This document shows, piece after piece, positions 8,796 through 18,952 of a stretch of DNA of 64,000 nucleotides. Each line of letters opens with the position of its first letter. Position 1 is the first letter of the stretch. This stretch comes from Pseudomonas sp. TH41 (GTDB lineage Bacteria > Pseudomonadota > Gammaproteobacteria > Pseudomonadales > Pseudomonadaceae): contig NZ_JAEKFH010000005.1 in the NCBI RefSeq assembly GCF_016650695.1, positions 1,116,001 through 1,180,000 of the forward strand, given 5' to 3'. The notes beneath the pieces are model-generated. The model searched no databases, was not told where the DNA came from, and saw only the letters and a program-made list of their open reading frames with translations. A program made the position numbers and the translations under genes.

Positions 8796-9488
8796 TCAAA
8801 CCGGCGGCAACCGCCATTCGATCGGCATCTCGCCATTCTGCTCAAGAAACTTGTTGGTCCGGCTGAAGTGCCCGCACCCGAAAAAACCGCGATAAGCGGA
8901 CAACGGCGACGGATGCACCGAGGTCAGCACCAAGTGCTTGGTGGCATCGATCAGTTTCTGTTTGCTCTGGGCATGTGCGCCCCACAGCAGGAACACCAAA
9001 TGTGGCTGGTGCTCACTGACCACCTCGATTATCCGATCAGTAAAGTGCTGCCAGCCTTTGCCCGCATGGGCGTTGGCATTGGCGCGCTCCACGGTCATGG
9101 TGGTGTTGATCATCAGCACGCCCTGGTCCGCCCAGCTTTGCAGGCATCCGTGGGCCGGGATGTCGATGTTCAGATCACGCTTCAACTCTTTATAGATGTT
9201 GACCAGCGACGGCGGCGCCGGCACGCCCGGTTGCACCGAGAAGCACAAGCCGTGCGCCTGGCCCGGGCCGTGATAGGGGTCCTGCCCGAGGATGACCACC
9301 TTGACTTTATCCAGCGGCGTCGAGTTGAGTGCGTTGAAAATCATCGGTCCCGGTGGATAGATTTCCTTGCCCGCAGCGCGCTCCTGTTGCAGGAAATCGC
9401 GCAACTCTGTCATGTAAGGCTGGTCGAACTCGGCACGCAGTGCCTCCTTCCAGCTCGGTTCGAGTTTGATACGGTCGTCAGCAGTCAT
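8796..9488 (-). CDS. ung: Uracil-DNA glycosylase
   Basis: The 230-residue family 1 UDG removes uracil from DNA as the first step of base excision repair. The catalytic water-activating motif GQDPYHG contains D70. The LLWGAHAQSK motif and the leucine/histidine loop HPSPLSAYRG near residue 190 are intact. The start is taken as ATG 9488 (MTADDRIK), the start usual for Pseudomonas Ung; an in-frame ATG seven codons upstream has no clear ribosome site. It is a monocistronic gene. Confidence 0.96.
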   Translation of the reverse strand: MTADDRIKLEPSWKEALRAEFDQPYMTELRDFLQQERAAGKEIYPPGPMIFNALNSTPLDKVKVVILGQDPYHGPGQAHGLCFSVQPGVPAPPSLVNIYKELKRDLNIDIPAHGCLQSWADQGVLMINTTMTVERANANAHAGKGWQHFTDRIIEVVSEHQPHLVFLLWGAHAQSKQKLIDATKHLVLTSVHPSPLSAYRGFFGCGHFSRTNKFLEQNGEMPIEWRLPPV

Positions 9489-9620
9489 GGTTACATCCGG
9501 CAAAAACAATGGGGCGAACCCTAGGAAAGCCCATCACGCTTGTCAATTGATCTGACGCAGATCCGGCACTTTCCTGCATAGCGATCATACTGAACGCTCA
9601 AATTCTCGATCGAGGTCACG

Positions 9621-10724
9621 ATGAATCTGCACTTCGAAGAACTCACCGGCACCGACGGCGCTCGCATCGGCATCGCCAGCCTGGATGCCGAAAAATCCCT
9701 CAACGCCCTGTCCTTGCCGATGATCAACGCCTTGCGCGATCAACTGGACGCCTGGGCCAAGGAACCGCAAATCGTCTGCGTATTATTGCGCGGCAACGGC
9801 GCCAAGGCCTTTTGCGCCGGCGGTGAAGTCCGCAGCCTGGTGGAAGCCTGTCGCGCGCAGCCCGGGGAAGTGCCGCCCTTGGCCGCGCACTTCTTTGCGG
9901 CGGAATATCGCCTGGACTTCAATCTGCACACCTACCCGAAACCATTGATTTGCTGGGGCCATGGCTATGTGCTCGGCGGTGGCATGGGGCTGCTGCAAGG
10001 CGCGAGCATTCGCATTGTCACGCCGAGCACTCGGTTGGCGATGCCCGAGATCAGCATCGGCCTGTACCCGGACGTCGGGGCCAGTTGGTTCCTGTCGCGA
10101 CTGCCGGGCAAACTTGGCTTGTTTCTCGGCCTGACCGGCGCCCATATGAACGGTCGCGATGCGATCGATCTGGACCTGGCCGACCGCTTCTTGCTCGATG
10201 AACAGCAGGAAGAGCTGATCGAAGGCTTGCTGCAATTGAACTGGCAGGAACAGACGCCGATGCAGCTCAACAGTCTGCTCAAGGCCTTGCAGCAGGAAGC
10301 CGTCGCGCAGATGCCCGAAGCCCAATGGTTGCCGCGACGTCAGCAGATCGACGAGTTGCTGGATGTCAGTGATGTGCGCTGCGCCTGGAAGGCTATCGCC
10401 CCGCTGCGCGATGACACCGACCTGCTGTTCAGTCGTGCCGCGCGGACCATGAGCGAAGGCGCGCCCCTGACGGCTCACCTGGTCTGGGAGCAGATCGCCC
10501 GCGCCAGGCACATGTCCCTGGCTCAAGTCTTTCAGATGGAATACACCATGAGCCTCAATTGCTGCCGGCATCCGGAGTTCAGCGAAGGCGTGCGGGCGCG
10601 GTTGATCGACAAGGATCAGAAACCCCACTGGCACTGGCCAGACATCAACAACGTGCCGGATGCGGTGGTTCAAGCGCATTTCCACAAGGTCTGGGAAGGC
10701 CGACATCCTCTGGCAGATTTGTAG
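9621..10724 (+). CDS. Enoyl-CoA hydratase/isomerase family protein, 3-hydroxyisobutyryl-CoA hydrolase-like
   Basis: The 367-residue crotonase-fold protein has the oxyanion-hole segments KAFCAGGEV (near residue 58) and GYVLGGGMGLL (near residue 117). The segment MPEISIGLYPDVGASWFL near residue 147, together with the extra C-terminal 90 residues, resembles 3-hydroxyisobutyryl-CoA hydrolases rather than short enoyl-CoA hydratases. It would act in valine or related acyl-CoA catabolism, but no pathway genes adjoin it, so the substrate is uncertain. Confidence 0.8.
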   Translation: MNLHFEELTGTDGARIGIASLDAEKSLNALSLPMINALRDQLDAWAKEPQIVCVLLRGNGAKAFCAGGEVRSLVEACRAQPGEVPPLAAHFFAAEYRLDFNLHTYPKPLICWGHGYVLGGGMGLLQGASIRIVTPSTRLAMPEISIGLYPDVGASWFLSRLPGKLGLFLGLTGAHMNGRDAIDLDLADRFLLDEQQEELIEGLLQLNWQEQTPMQLNSLLKALQQEAVAQMPEAQWLPRRQQIDELLDVSDVRCAWKAIAPLRDDTDLLFSRAARTMSEGAPLTAHLVWEQIARARHMSLAQVFQMEYTMSLNCCRHPEFSEGVRARLIDKDQKPHWHWPDINNVPDAVVQAHFHKVWEGRHPLADL

Positions 10725-10898
10725 GACTACTAAAATTCGGGATTGCCCGCGCTGGCTATTTCCAGAGATCTATCGCGGGCAAGTCACGCATGTACACGCT
10801 TTTAACTCCACCTCGGCCACGACATACTCCCCGAGCGAGCCTCCCGGCGCGCTCGAAAGAACTGCTCAGTCATCGCCTGTTTGTCATCGAAGTCATAG

Positions 10899-13800
10899 CT
10901 AAATCTGAAGCCCGTAAAATTTAATTATTTCCTTCATTGCCTCTGACACACCCTCGTCATTACGTAAAAATATATCGTCCATATCCCTTAACGGGAGCAG
11001 AGGATGTAGAAGCTCAACCAGTTGGTCAGCAGTATAGTCTTGAGGGACTCTTTCCACTCCTTGTACCCTTATAAAATTTATCGCAGCATCGCCTCCTAAA
11101 AAATGATTAGCCACTCGTATCTTCGGAGATGAACCATAATTCACTACCATTACAAAATCATTATTATCGCGGTGAAATTTTAACTGATGGATGGATACTC
11201 CAAAATCCGTAAAGTCGATTCCGTCAGTACCGCCAGATGCATTAATAATCAAATCTCTACCCAAGCCGTCATATTTATAAATATCATTACCGGCGCCGCC
11301 GGCTAAAGTGTCGTCACCAGGCCCTCCCCAAAGGACATCATCACCTGCACCGCCGGAAATCAAGTCATCTCCCTGCATACCTCGTATCTCACCGGAGCCA
11401 CTCAAAGTGTCATTACCTTGACCTCCAACGAGAGGCAGCATTTTATTGTCCCGATAAGAGTTAGCCATAGGTGCACTATCGATCAAGACACCATGATGAT
11501 AAATATCAGGAGCTGGCCCTAACTTACTACTAGCTATAAAGTGCTCCAAGCTAACGCTCGAGCCATCTGAGAATTTTATAATTTCAATACCGGAGCCACT
11601 GAGATCACTGGAGTTAGGCAATACAATACGAAGCTTCTGATTCTTACCCCATGAAATATCAAGCGTCGAGTACAGCATCTGCCCACGAGGCGGATTTCGA
11701 TGGGTTTCGCGTCGTGGGCTTGGTGCCAACTCAATATTGACCGCTTCAACTAAGATAGCGCCCCAACTTAACTGCAATTGCTCAAGGGTTATCCCATCCG
11801 GAAGTCTAACGGTATCCGTATCGTGTACCCCGAACTCATCTTTCCATCCGGCAACCCCAACTTCAGGACGGAGAAAAACAGGACTCAACATATCCACAAT
11901 AATAGTAGTCGCTCCAGCATGCGCGCCAATTACATAAGTGTCTGGACCGTTCTCGCCGTAAAGCCAATCATTCCCCGAGCCACTGATTAAATAATCCGCA
12001 CCCTCGGATCCGAGCAGCGTATCGTTTCCTCCCCCACCTGAAAGAAACGCACCGGGCACCCTATCCTCATATTCACCATAATAAATTTCAGAATCCTTAT
12101 AAGTGACAATTAAGTCATCGCCCGCTCCGCCATGAAAAATATTTCCCACTTCGAGATTTACCCTGCCACCTGCATCGTCGCCCTGAACAATTTGATGACT
12201 GACAGTTTTGGTCGTAACATCCCAACCAAACTCTTTATAACTGACCTCACTACTTTCGAAGCTTCCAGCAGGATAAACATACCAACCCTGAATGACACCC
12301 AAGGCATTTTTCTTTTCTACAACAACATCACCCGCATTTAAAGAAAACCCACTATAGCTTGAGCCTGACGGATAATAATGCGGTTCCTGCTTTGGCGTAT
12401 ATTTAAGTCCACCTACCACTGCAGGTCTGGACTCAGTGCGGGACGTTGAATTTGAGGATCTCTCGCTGATTACAGCTCTACCCGAAACAGAATTCACTTG
12501 CTCTGGAGTTTCTGATAATGATCCCGCCTGAAAGCGCTCAACAATAAATTTAGTTTTTTCACTGTAGCTGTACTCATTATCAGTAATATGGGTCCTGGCC
12601 CAAACACCCCCATCATTCAACACGAACCCCGTTGCTAATCTACGTGCCGCGCGGCGCTCTTTCAGGTTTGCTAAAAATTCTTCGCCCCACACAATATCGT
12701 TTTTAGCTCCATGACTGGGGGGATTCATCATAGAATTATCAGTACCCGCCACCTCACTAGGCTTTTCATTACCTCCGGGCTGCTCCGCAACAATTGTATT
12801 TCCAGAAAACCCAGCGCCATTTTCTACTGCACCATTTCCCAACGTGGCTTCTGCAACAGACGAACCGTCAATATCTTTCGGGCCGTCAGCTATTTTCATA
12901 ACATCCTGAAAACTCAAAACCCCATCACTGAAACTAAATAATGAGTCTTGCCATTTTTCAAAATCCCGAATCAGAATCGAGTCATCCAAACCATTCGATA
13001 ATCGTAATACCGGGCCAACATCAACAACTATGATGTCAGCTTTCAAACTATTCACAGTAAATCCAGATCCAAATTTTACGATGTTGTTTCCGCCTGTATC
13101 TGCGATAACATCGAGACCATCACCGGCGCCGAAATGATAAGTATCATCGCCGTCTTGCCCTTCCAGATAGTCGTTGCCACTGCCTCCTCCAAAAACGTTG
13201 TTACCGGAGCCACCGCGAAGATAGTCCACACCTGCACCACCAGATAATGTGTCGTTTCCACCGCCGCCCAGCAGAGTGTCGTTACCTGAACCTCCATCAA
13301 GATAATCTGCGCCATGTTCCGATTCGGACGTATGTTCATAATCACCCATTAAAAAGTCATCATCAGCACCTCCGTAAAGTGTATCGGCGCCTAAGCCTCC
13401 CCAGAGCGTATCGTTTCCTGCATCACCTCGAACGTAATCATCATTGGTTCCTCCCGCTAGCAGGTTGGGCTCATCTCCATCCAAGGCATCAGCCCCTTGC
13501 CCTCCTATCAGCGTGTCAGAGCCACCCATGCCCCGAAGTGTGTCATTACCAATACCGCCATCTAGTAAATCGTCACCGTGGTAACGAACTGGGTGATCGG
13601 CGTAATCGCCAGATAGATCATCGTTACCTGCGCCGCCATAAAGTGAATCATCAGCACCGCCACCTTGGAGGGTGTCGTCGCCCGCACCACCATCGAGAAA
13701 GTCATTACCAAAATAATTTGCGGCGTCACCCTCAACACCCTGCAATACAGAGTCATCACCTTTTAGATCATCGTTACCAATTCCACCGTACAACACATCG

Positions 13801-16493
13801 TTACCGCCATTACCGGCTAGTTCATCGTTGCCGCCCCCACCAACCAACAAATCGTTCCCGTGGTGTCTGCTTTGTAGACCATCAACCCAATCAAGGTTAT
13901 CTCCCAACAATCTATCGTCGTCTTCGCCTCCCCAAAGTGTGTCATTTCCCCCATCGCCGCTCAGGACATCGCTTTCAGTTCCGCCATCGAGTAAATCGTC
14001 TCCCCAGCCGCCAGTCATAAAGTCCCGACCACCTTGGCCGTAAAGAATGTCATTGCCACCCTCGACAGAATTGCTGAGGGAGGCATTGGCGTAGACGTTA
14101 CGCATACTGACGACTCCATCGCCGAGAGGGACGTCAATCCTTTTGAAATCCCAATTTTCCGCAAGCCCGCCGGTCGTATCATCACCGGATAGATTGTCGT
14201 CGCCAGCGCCCCCAACCAGCGTGTCTCGACCGTTACCGCCCAGTAGCACGTCTCGGGAGTTGGTGCCGACAAGTAGATCATCGCCCAGCCCCCCATCAAG
14301 CCAATCGCCACGACTTGCTTTCCCTTTAGCGGCTCCATCAGCCATCGCTCGTTCGATAGTTGACTGCCGATCTCCAAACAAACGGTCATTTCCAGCTTTA
14401 CCGAATAACCGGTCAGAACCTCCAAGCCCAATGATTACGTCGTCGCTCGGCGATCCGTGAAGTACATCTGCCTTATTTCTATGCTTTACCTTTCGAACCA
14501 AAACGTTCCCCAATTCATCGTAAGAGAACTGATCTCCTGCAACGTGGGGGTCGGTATCTTTTGCTTTCCAATCGCCCGCAACGATTAGATCGGGGCCTGA
14601 AAAGTTTTGGCCTTCGTAATCGGGGAGATGAATACCCAACATTCCTGGCGTGTAGTGTTTAATAAAAACCAGGTCATTCGGACCGTATTTAATATTAAGC
14701 GTTTTCTCAGCGAGTTCTTCGATGAGGGTTAAAGCAATGGTCCCACCCTCAGTAACCCAGGTATTGCTCAGAGGACCGCTACGTTTAAGGACCGGTATCG
14801 GAAGACCATTTATAAGTATCTGGCCATCGACGTTAAAATCGAAAATTTGATCGACTCCATCGCCACTCGAGAATTCATATCGATCATTACCTTCGCCTCC
14901 AATCAGAATATCGTTACCTTTCCCACCATCTAATACATCATCACCTGACATCCCATGTAGAGAATCATTCCCCTCTCCACCCATTAACGAGTCGTTACCA
15001 TGCCCCCCTTCAATATAATCATTTCCTTCGAGGGCCTTGATCGCGTCATCGCCCGCTCCGCCATAAAGATGATCGATATTTGTTCCTCCGCTGAAAGAGC
15101 GGCCTCCATCATCACCAAACATGACCAGAGGATTTGAAACCCCTGTACTCATTGGCGCCTGTTTACCTAATGCAAGATCTGAGTAGGAAAATTTCTGAGT
15201 CGTGTTTTCACCGAATGATCCGTTGGTCCTGGCTATCAAACGGCCTAACATATCTGCGCGATCAGAAAGCCATTGCTCTGTGATGACACCTTCGCCGGTT
15301 TTCGGGTCATAGAGTTCCAATCCACGTCCTGGAAAACCGTCGTCTCGTTCTATAACTATTTCACTCAGGTGTTTTAGAGAGTTACGTAACGCCTGCCCAA
15401 CAGATGTATCTTCGGCTGCTAGTACTCCCCACTCAGAAGCGCTGCCGTATTCCCCAATTGGCTTGGCTACGATGCTTTGGGATTGACTCGGTGAGAACGA
15501 CGAGAAAAATCTATAGGCATTAGCAGAAAACGTTTCATCCGTGGTATCCGCAAAAGTAGCGTCATCGTCGTATGTTCGTTTAAACATGTCAAAGAAGGCA
15601 TTCACGCCGTACCTCAAGATCAGATTAACCGCTGGTGAAATAGGCGTGCCTTTAACCACATACTGAATTAGCGGATTAACATTACCACTACTAAGTGCCA
15701 CATTTATCTGTTCTGGCACAACTGAAAACACCGTCTCCAATATGTGCCATCCGGAATTTTTGCCCACGGCCTCAAGAGCCACGCTGTAGGAGTTTATTGC
15801 AAATAAGATATTCTTGAAATCATCGACTCTATTAACTTTTGCTTGTTCATGACTGCCTTTTAATTCCGACCCAGGATCACCTGCCGAGATCAGTCTCCAC
15901 GTTTCATAGGGAAACTCCCCACCCAACAGACTAAACGCGATTGTCCCCGACCATCCTGAGTTACGACTTGAGGCAGTGTCTTCTGCATCACTCATGTCTT
16001 CGAACAATATTTCCCCAACCGCTCTTGCATCGATGGAAGCGATTTGGCTAATTGAAGGAACGGTCCAAGGTGCCAAATTATCTTTAACCGATCCGTAAAT
16101 CAGAGCATTTACAAAATTGACTGCCACCCCATTAGATGCTTTTTGTATCAAGTCAGCTCTAAATATTTCATTCAGTCTCAACTGTCCTTGCCGTACCGTA
16201 TAGGCGCGAATCAAAGCAGAGTAAGCTCCGTCTCCTCCATTGGCATCAATCGCCACATCAAGCCAAAGCTTGGCGCTCTTTAAGGTCCCTCTTAAACTTT
16301 CATTGAAAATACTTCGCCCGGAGATTTTTTCACCAACAATATCCGATAAGACTTGATAAAAAGGAGCACAATTTAGACCTTTTATCTCCACTGCTTGATA
16401 CAACTTAATCTCTGAATCAAACTTCATTCCCTTGCATATTGCGACAGCATCAAAAATCTTTTCCTTCTCTGCAACACTAAAAATATAACTCAT
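10899..16493 (-). CDS. Large RTX (haemolysin-type calcium-binding) protein, 1864 residues
   Basis: The protein carries four blocks of glycine/aspartate nonapeptide repeats (GGxGxDxLx). They lie at roughly residues 465-550, 675-1140, 1450-1525 and 1685-1760; the second block alone has dozens of repeats. Between them are beta-rich segments, one resembling the haemolysin-related HBBA region (about 590-640). There is no N-terminal signal peptide; such proteins normally leave by type I secretion through a C-terminal signal, but no secretion genes are in the window. The N-terminal 450 residues match no function I recognise. It is the last gene of a three-gene, AT-rich operon, starting 2 bases after its upstream neighbour. 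Confidence 0.85.
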   Translation of the reverse strand: MSYIFSVAEKEKIFDAVAICKGMKFDSEIKLYQAVEIKGLNCAPFYQVLSDIVGEKISGRSIFNESLRGTLKSAKLWLDVAIDANGGDGAYSALIRAYTVRQGQLRLNEIFRADLIQKASNGVAVNFVNALIYGSVKDNLAPWTVPSISQIASIDARAVGEILFEDMSDAEDTASSRNSGWSGTIAFSLLGGEFPYETWRLISAGDPGSELKGSHEQAKVNRVDDFKNILFAINSYSVALEAVGKNSGWHILETVFSVVPEQINVALSSGNVNPLIQYVVKGTPISPAVNLILRYGVNAFFDMFKRTYDDDATFADTTDETFSANAYRFFSSFSPSQSQSIVAKPIGEYGSASEWGVLAAEDTSVGQALRNSLKHLSEIVIERDDGFPGRGLELYDPKTGEGVITEQWLSDRADMLGRLIARTNGSFGENTTQKFSYSDLALGKQAPMSTGVSNPLVMFGDDGGRSFSGGTNIDHLYGGAGDDAIKALEGNDYIEGGHGNDSLMGGEGNDSLHGMSGDDVLDGGKGNDILIGGEGNDRYEFSSGDGVDQIFDFNVDGQILINGLPIPVLKRSGPLSNTWVTEGGTIALTLIEELAEKTLNIKYGPNDLVFIKHYTPGMLGIHLPDYEGQNFSGPDLIVAGDWKAKDTDPHVAGDQFSYDELGNVLVRKVKHRNKADVLHGSPSDDVIIGLGGSDRLFGKAGNDRLFGDRQSTIERAMADGAAKGKASRGDWLDGGLGDDLLVGTNSRDVLLGGNGRDTLVGGAGDDNLSGDDTTGGLAENWDFKRIDVPLGDGVVSMRNVYANASLSNSVEGGNDILYGQGGRDFMTGGWGDDLLDGGTESDVLSGDGGNDTLWGGEDDDRLLGDNLDWVDGLQSRHHGNDLLVGGGGNDELAGNGGNDVLYGGIGNDDLKGDDSVLQGVEGDAANYFGNDFLDGGAGDDTLQGGGADDSLYGGAGNDDLSGDYADHPVRYHGDDLLDGGIGNDTLRGMGGSDTLIGGQGADALDGDEPNLLAGGTNDDYVRGDAGNDTLWGGLGADTLYGGADDDFLMGDYEHTSESEHGADYLDGGSGNDTLLGGGGNDTLSGGAGVDYLRGGSGNNVFGGGSGNDYLEGQDGDDTYHFGAGDGLDVIADTGGNNIVKFGSGFTVNSLKADIIVVDVGPVLRLSNGLDDSILIRDFEKWQDSLFSFSDGVLSFQDVMKIADGPKDIDGSSVAEATLGNGAVENGAGFSGNTIVAEQPGGNEKPSEVAGTDNSMMNPPSHGAKNDIVWGEEFLANLKERRAARRLATGFVLNDGGVWARTHITDNEYSYSEKTKFIVERFQAGSLSETPEQVNSVSGRAVISERSSNSTSRTESRPAVVGGLKYTPKQEPHYYPSGSSYSGFSLNAGDVVVEKKNALGVIQGWYVYPAGSFESSEVSYKEFGWDVTTKTVSHQIVQGDDAGGRVNLEVGNIFHGGAGDDLIVTYKDSEIYYGEYEDRVPGAFLSGGGGNDTLLGSEGADYLISGSGNDWLYGENGPDTYVIGAHAGATTIIVDMLSPVFLRPEVGVAGWKDEFGVHDTDTVRLPDGITLEQLQLSWGAILVEAVNIELAPSPRRETHRNPPRGQMLYSTLDISWGKNQKLRIVLPNSSDLSGSGIEIIKFSDGSSVSLEHFIASSKLGPAPDIYHHGVLIDSAPMANSYRDNKMLPLVGGQGNDTLSGSGEIRGMQGDDLISGGAGDDVLWGGPGDDTLAGGAGNDIYKYDGLGRDLIINASGGTDGIDFTDFGVSIHQLKFHRDNNDFVMVVNYGSSPKIRVANHFLGGDAAINFIRVQGVERVPQDYTADQLVELLHPLLPLRDMDDIFLRNDEGVSEAMKEIIKFYGLQI

Positions 16494-16495
16494 TA

Positions 16496-17353
16496 TTACT
16501 TCCCTGTAATTATGGAACGCGAAAGATATTCACTAATCAACCGTAGCGCTATGGGAGCCCCAAACAACGAACCAGTTCCAGTCCCTACACGGGCATCCCC
16601 ACCTGCAAAATCGAAATCATGCAACTCGACCGTACAATAGGCATTCAAACGCCCAAAATCCAAATCTTCCAACTGTGACTTATTAAAAGTTAGTAATACT
16701 TCCTTATTCAATCCACTCGCCAAAACTGCGGTAGACGGAGAACCCAAACCGTTACACGCTATCACGCGCGGTGTACCGTCACGTCGACGCCAATCACGTA
16801 TCACAAAGTTTTTTATTGAAAATTCATTCTTAAAACTAGGAGGGGGAGCCGTAAGCCAGAGTTCCAAGCCAGGGTAATTTTTGAGTTTAACAATAAGCTC
16901 ATCAGGCCAATCGACAGTCTGGCGTCCCATATTGTATGGCTCGGTGGATGGCTTTCTGGTGTATAGCCTGGCAGCCACATTGAAATGTCCCCAACTGGAT
17001 GGCGGTTCTTTCCCTCTCTCCTGATAGACTGTGCGGATCTCAGTACCCGTCCACCAAAAAGAACCCTCGAGAACATCTGCAATACATCCCCCGTCCCTCG
17101 TTGAAGAACCAAAATGGAACCCTGGTATCTGAGTTCTATCAAGAAGGCTCCCCCCCAAGATGGGAACGTGTTCCATACCAGCAAGTTTTTGACTACATTT
17201 TTTTGATATCTCACGACGCTGTTCTCTTGCTTCTGTCTCGCGCTTCCAGTCAAAGTGGCAATTCACTAACCAACAACAAAAAGCCAAAATAAAACCATAT
17301 TTCAGTATCACCTTACACCGCCGATATGCATCCCTGCGAGACACCTTAAACAT
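16496..17353 (-). CDS. Membrane-anchored or lipoprotein-like protein of unknown function
   Basis: The 285-residue protein has one hydrophobic stretch at about residues 15-32 (YGFILAFCCWLVNC), which ends in a loose lipobox LVNC, followed by a charged linker. The rest is soluble and probably periplasmic; I recognise no family. A strong GGAGGT lies 7 bases before the ATG at 17353. It is 32 bases after the glycosyltransferase gene and 2 bases before the RTX gene, so a role linked to the RTX protein (surface retention, processing or protection) is possible but unproven. Confidence 0.6.
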   Translation of the reverse strand: MFKVSRRDAYRRCKVILKYGFILAFCCWLVNCHFDWKRETEAREQRREISKKCSQKLAGMEHVPILGGSLLDRTQIPGFHFGSSTRDGGCIADVLEGSFWWTGTEIRTVYQERGKEPPSSWGHFNVAARLYTRKPSTEPYNMGRQTVDWPDELIVKLKNYPGLELWLTAPPPSFKNEFSIKNFVIRDWRRRDGTPRVIACNGLGSPSTAVLASGLNKEVLLTFNKSQLEDLDFGRLNAYCTVELHDFDFAGGDARVGTGTGSLFGAPIALRLISEYLSRSIITGK

Positions 17354-17385
17354 TTAAAACCTCCATTTTCAAATGACAAAACATG

Positions 17386-18606
17386 CTATTTATAATCACG
17401 ACCAGCAGCCACGCGATCAAAAATGTCAAAATAGCCTTTTAAACCATGCTTTACATCAAACCTGCTCGCCGTCGATTCCGCCGACCTTTTAATCAAATCA
17501 AAACCCTCGGGAGTTTCTAATACACTGCAAACTTTTCCAGCGATCGCCTCACTGTCAAAAAAATCCACCAACAATCCATTTTCACCATCAACGATCACTT
17601 CCTGAACCGGAGCGGTATCAGAACCTATCACGACACATCCAGATGCCATGGCCTCTAACAGAGACCAAGATAAAACGAATGGATAAGTCAAATAAACATG
17701 CACTTTTGAAACCTGCAAGATAGCTCTATACGTTGCATACGGAAGTTTGCCTGTGAAATGCACCCTCGAAAGATCCACATTTAATTCCGCCAGCAATTTG
17801 CTGCGCCAGCTTTCATAACCTAGTGGCATACGCCCATAGCTCACGCCATCGCCTCCCACTATTACGATTTTGGCGTCGGGGCATTCGGCCTGAATATAAG
17901 GAATGGATCTCATAAAACTATGAAATCCGCGATATGGTTCGAGATTTCTGGCAACGTACGTCACGACTGACTGGCCAGCTTTTATCACGTGCCCACTGGG
18001 TAGCTTGACTGAGGCAACCGCCACAGGCCCAGGTGACTGCAAACGGACACCCTCATGAACCACTTGAATTTTTGATTGATAGGTCGTCGGAAAAAGACTG
18101 CGCTGCCAATGTGTTGGCGAAATTCCAATATCACACTGTTCAAGGTTCAAGAGATGCATCGAATTCAGGAGGCGAAGTCTTGAAGAAGCATCTACGGCAC
18201 ACGGGAACTCCGGATCGAAATCCATATCCGCCCCCTTTGAATGATAATAATACTCACAGAAATGAATCAGCGGAATTTCAGGATACACATCCTTAACGAA
18301 CAGCGTTTCACCCCATCCGGGATGACCAAGTATCACATCAGGGCGATAACCTTTCTGCTTAAGCCTTATCAACACGCCTAGGACTTGCTGCCCATCCAAT
18401 ATCGCTTCTTCATATTTATGTAAATACGGATGACCATAACTTGATGTTTTTCTTATAGAGTGATATCGAAATAGCCTTATACCATAAACACCTGAAGCAG
18501 TATCTCGACCTATTGCAGTAACCACGATGCCTGGTCGACTCAGCGCGGCCAACGCAACATGCAGAAATTGACCGGGAAAATTTTGATGAATAATAAGTAA
18601 ATTCAT
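17386..18606 (-). CDS. Family 4 glycosyltransferase
   Basis: The 406-residue protein has the two Rossmann-like halves of a GT-B enzyme. The N-terminal half starts MNLLIIHQNFPGQFLH. The C-terminal half begins around residue 215 and has the GT4 donor-site pattern EAMASGCVVIGSDTAPVQEVI (E-x7-E, about residues 318-340). Acceptor and sugar are unknown. It is first in the AT-rich minus-strand operon with the lipoprotein-like and RTX genes, an unusual partnership. Confidence 0.82.
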   Translation of the reverse strand: MNLLIIHQNFPGQFLHVALAALSRPGIVVTAIGRDTASGVYGIRLFRYHSIRKTSSYGHPYLHKYEEAILDGQQVLGVLIRLKQKGYRPDVILGHPGWGETLFVKDVYPEIPLIHFCEYYYHSKGADMDFDPEFPCAVDASSRLRLLNSMHLLNLEQCDIGISPTHWQRSLFPTTYQSKIQVVHEGVRLQSPGPVAVASVKLPSGHVIKAGQSVVTYVARNLEPYRGFHSFMRSIPYIQAECPDAKIVIVGGDGVSYGRMPLGYESWRSKLLAELNVDLSRVHFTGKLPYATYRAILQVSKVHVYLTYPFVLSWSLLEAMASGCVVIGSDTAPVQEVIVDGENGLLVDFFDSEAIAGKVCSVLETPEGFDLIKRSAESTASRFDVKHGLKGYFDIFDRVAAGRDYK

Positions 18607-18952
18607 GATTGGACCGACTTTCTTCCTTGGACACCCCCGTTAAATTGAAGTTTTTACAACATCAATATGAATGCATAAACGCTAACAAACACGCAAAAAT
18701 AAAACTGTAGGAGGCTTCCGAGAAAACCCGAGGAGATGGAGCAAGAGGAGTGAGTTTTCGGAACGAGTATGAGCGACGCTTGTTCTCTCCCGCCACCGTG
18801 CGTACGGTTTCTTAGAGTGCTTCACCTTCAGGTGGTCCGGCTTACCGCTACGGTGGACCGAACAGCGTCAGTCACGGCGCTATCCGCCATGCTTGGCGCG
18901 CAAAAAAAACGGCGCTTGATGCGCCGCTTTTATAGAGGATTTTTGTGAAGGG
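18607..18952. other. Non-coding gap with possible group II intron scrap and a terminator
   Basis: No gene is visible in this 346-base stretch. On the minus strand, bases from about 18820 down to 18785 read CCGTACGCACGGTGGCGGGAG, which resembles the conserved region near the 3' end of bacterial group II introns (a CCGTACG...CGGTGG hairpin). No reverse transcriptase ORF remains. The resemblance is from memory and unverified. The glycosyltransferase promoter should also lie here. Confidence 0.3.
18899..18935 (-). terminator. Rho-independent terminator of the Tyr/Ser-rich lipoprotein gene
   Basis: The hairpin arms GGCGC and GCGCC around TTGAT are followed on the minus strand by a run of T (A8 on the plus strand). 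It lies about 20 bases after the stop codon at 18953. Confidence 0.75.

Noticed and set aside
13247..14020. Plus-strand 257-codon His-rich frame opposite the RTX repeats
   Set aside because: The His/Arg/Pro composition is the complement of Gly-Asp repeats; there is no ribosome site or family pattern.
12900..15100. Periodic short repeats that could suggest a CRISPR array
   Set aside because: The period is 27 bases and translates to GGxGxDxLx nonapeptides within the RTX gene; there are no constant repeats with unique spacers and no cas genes.
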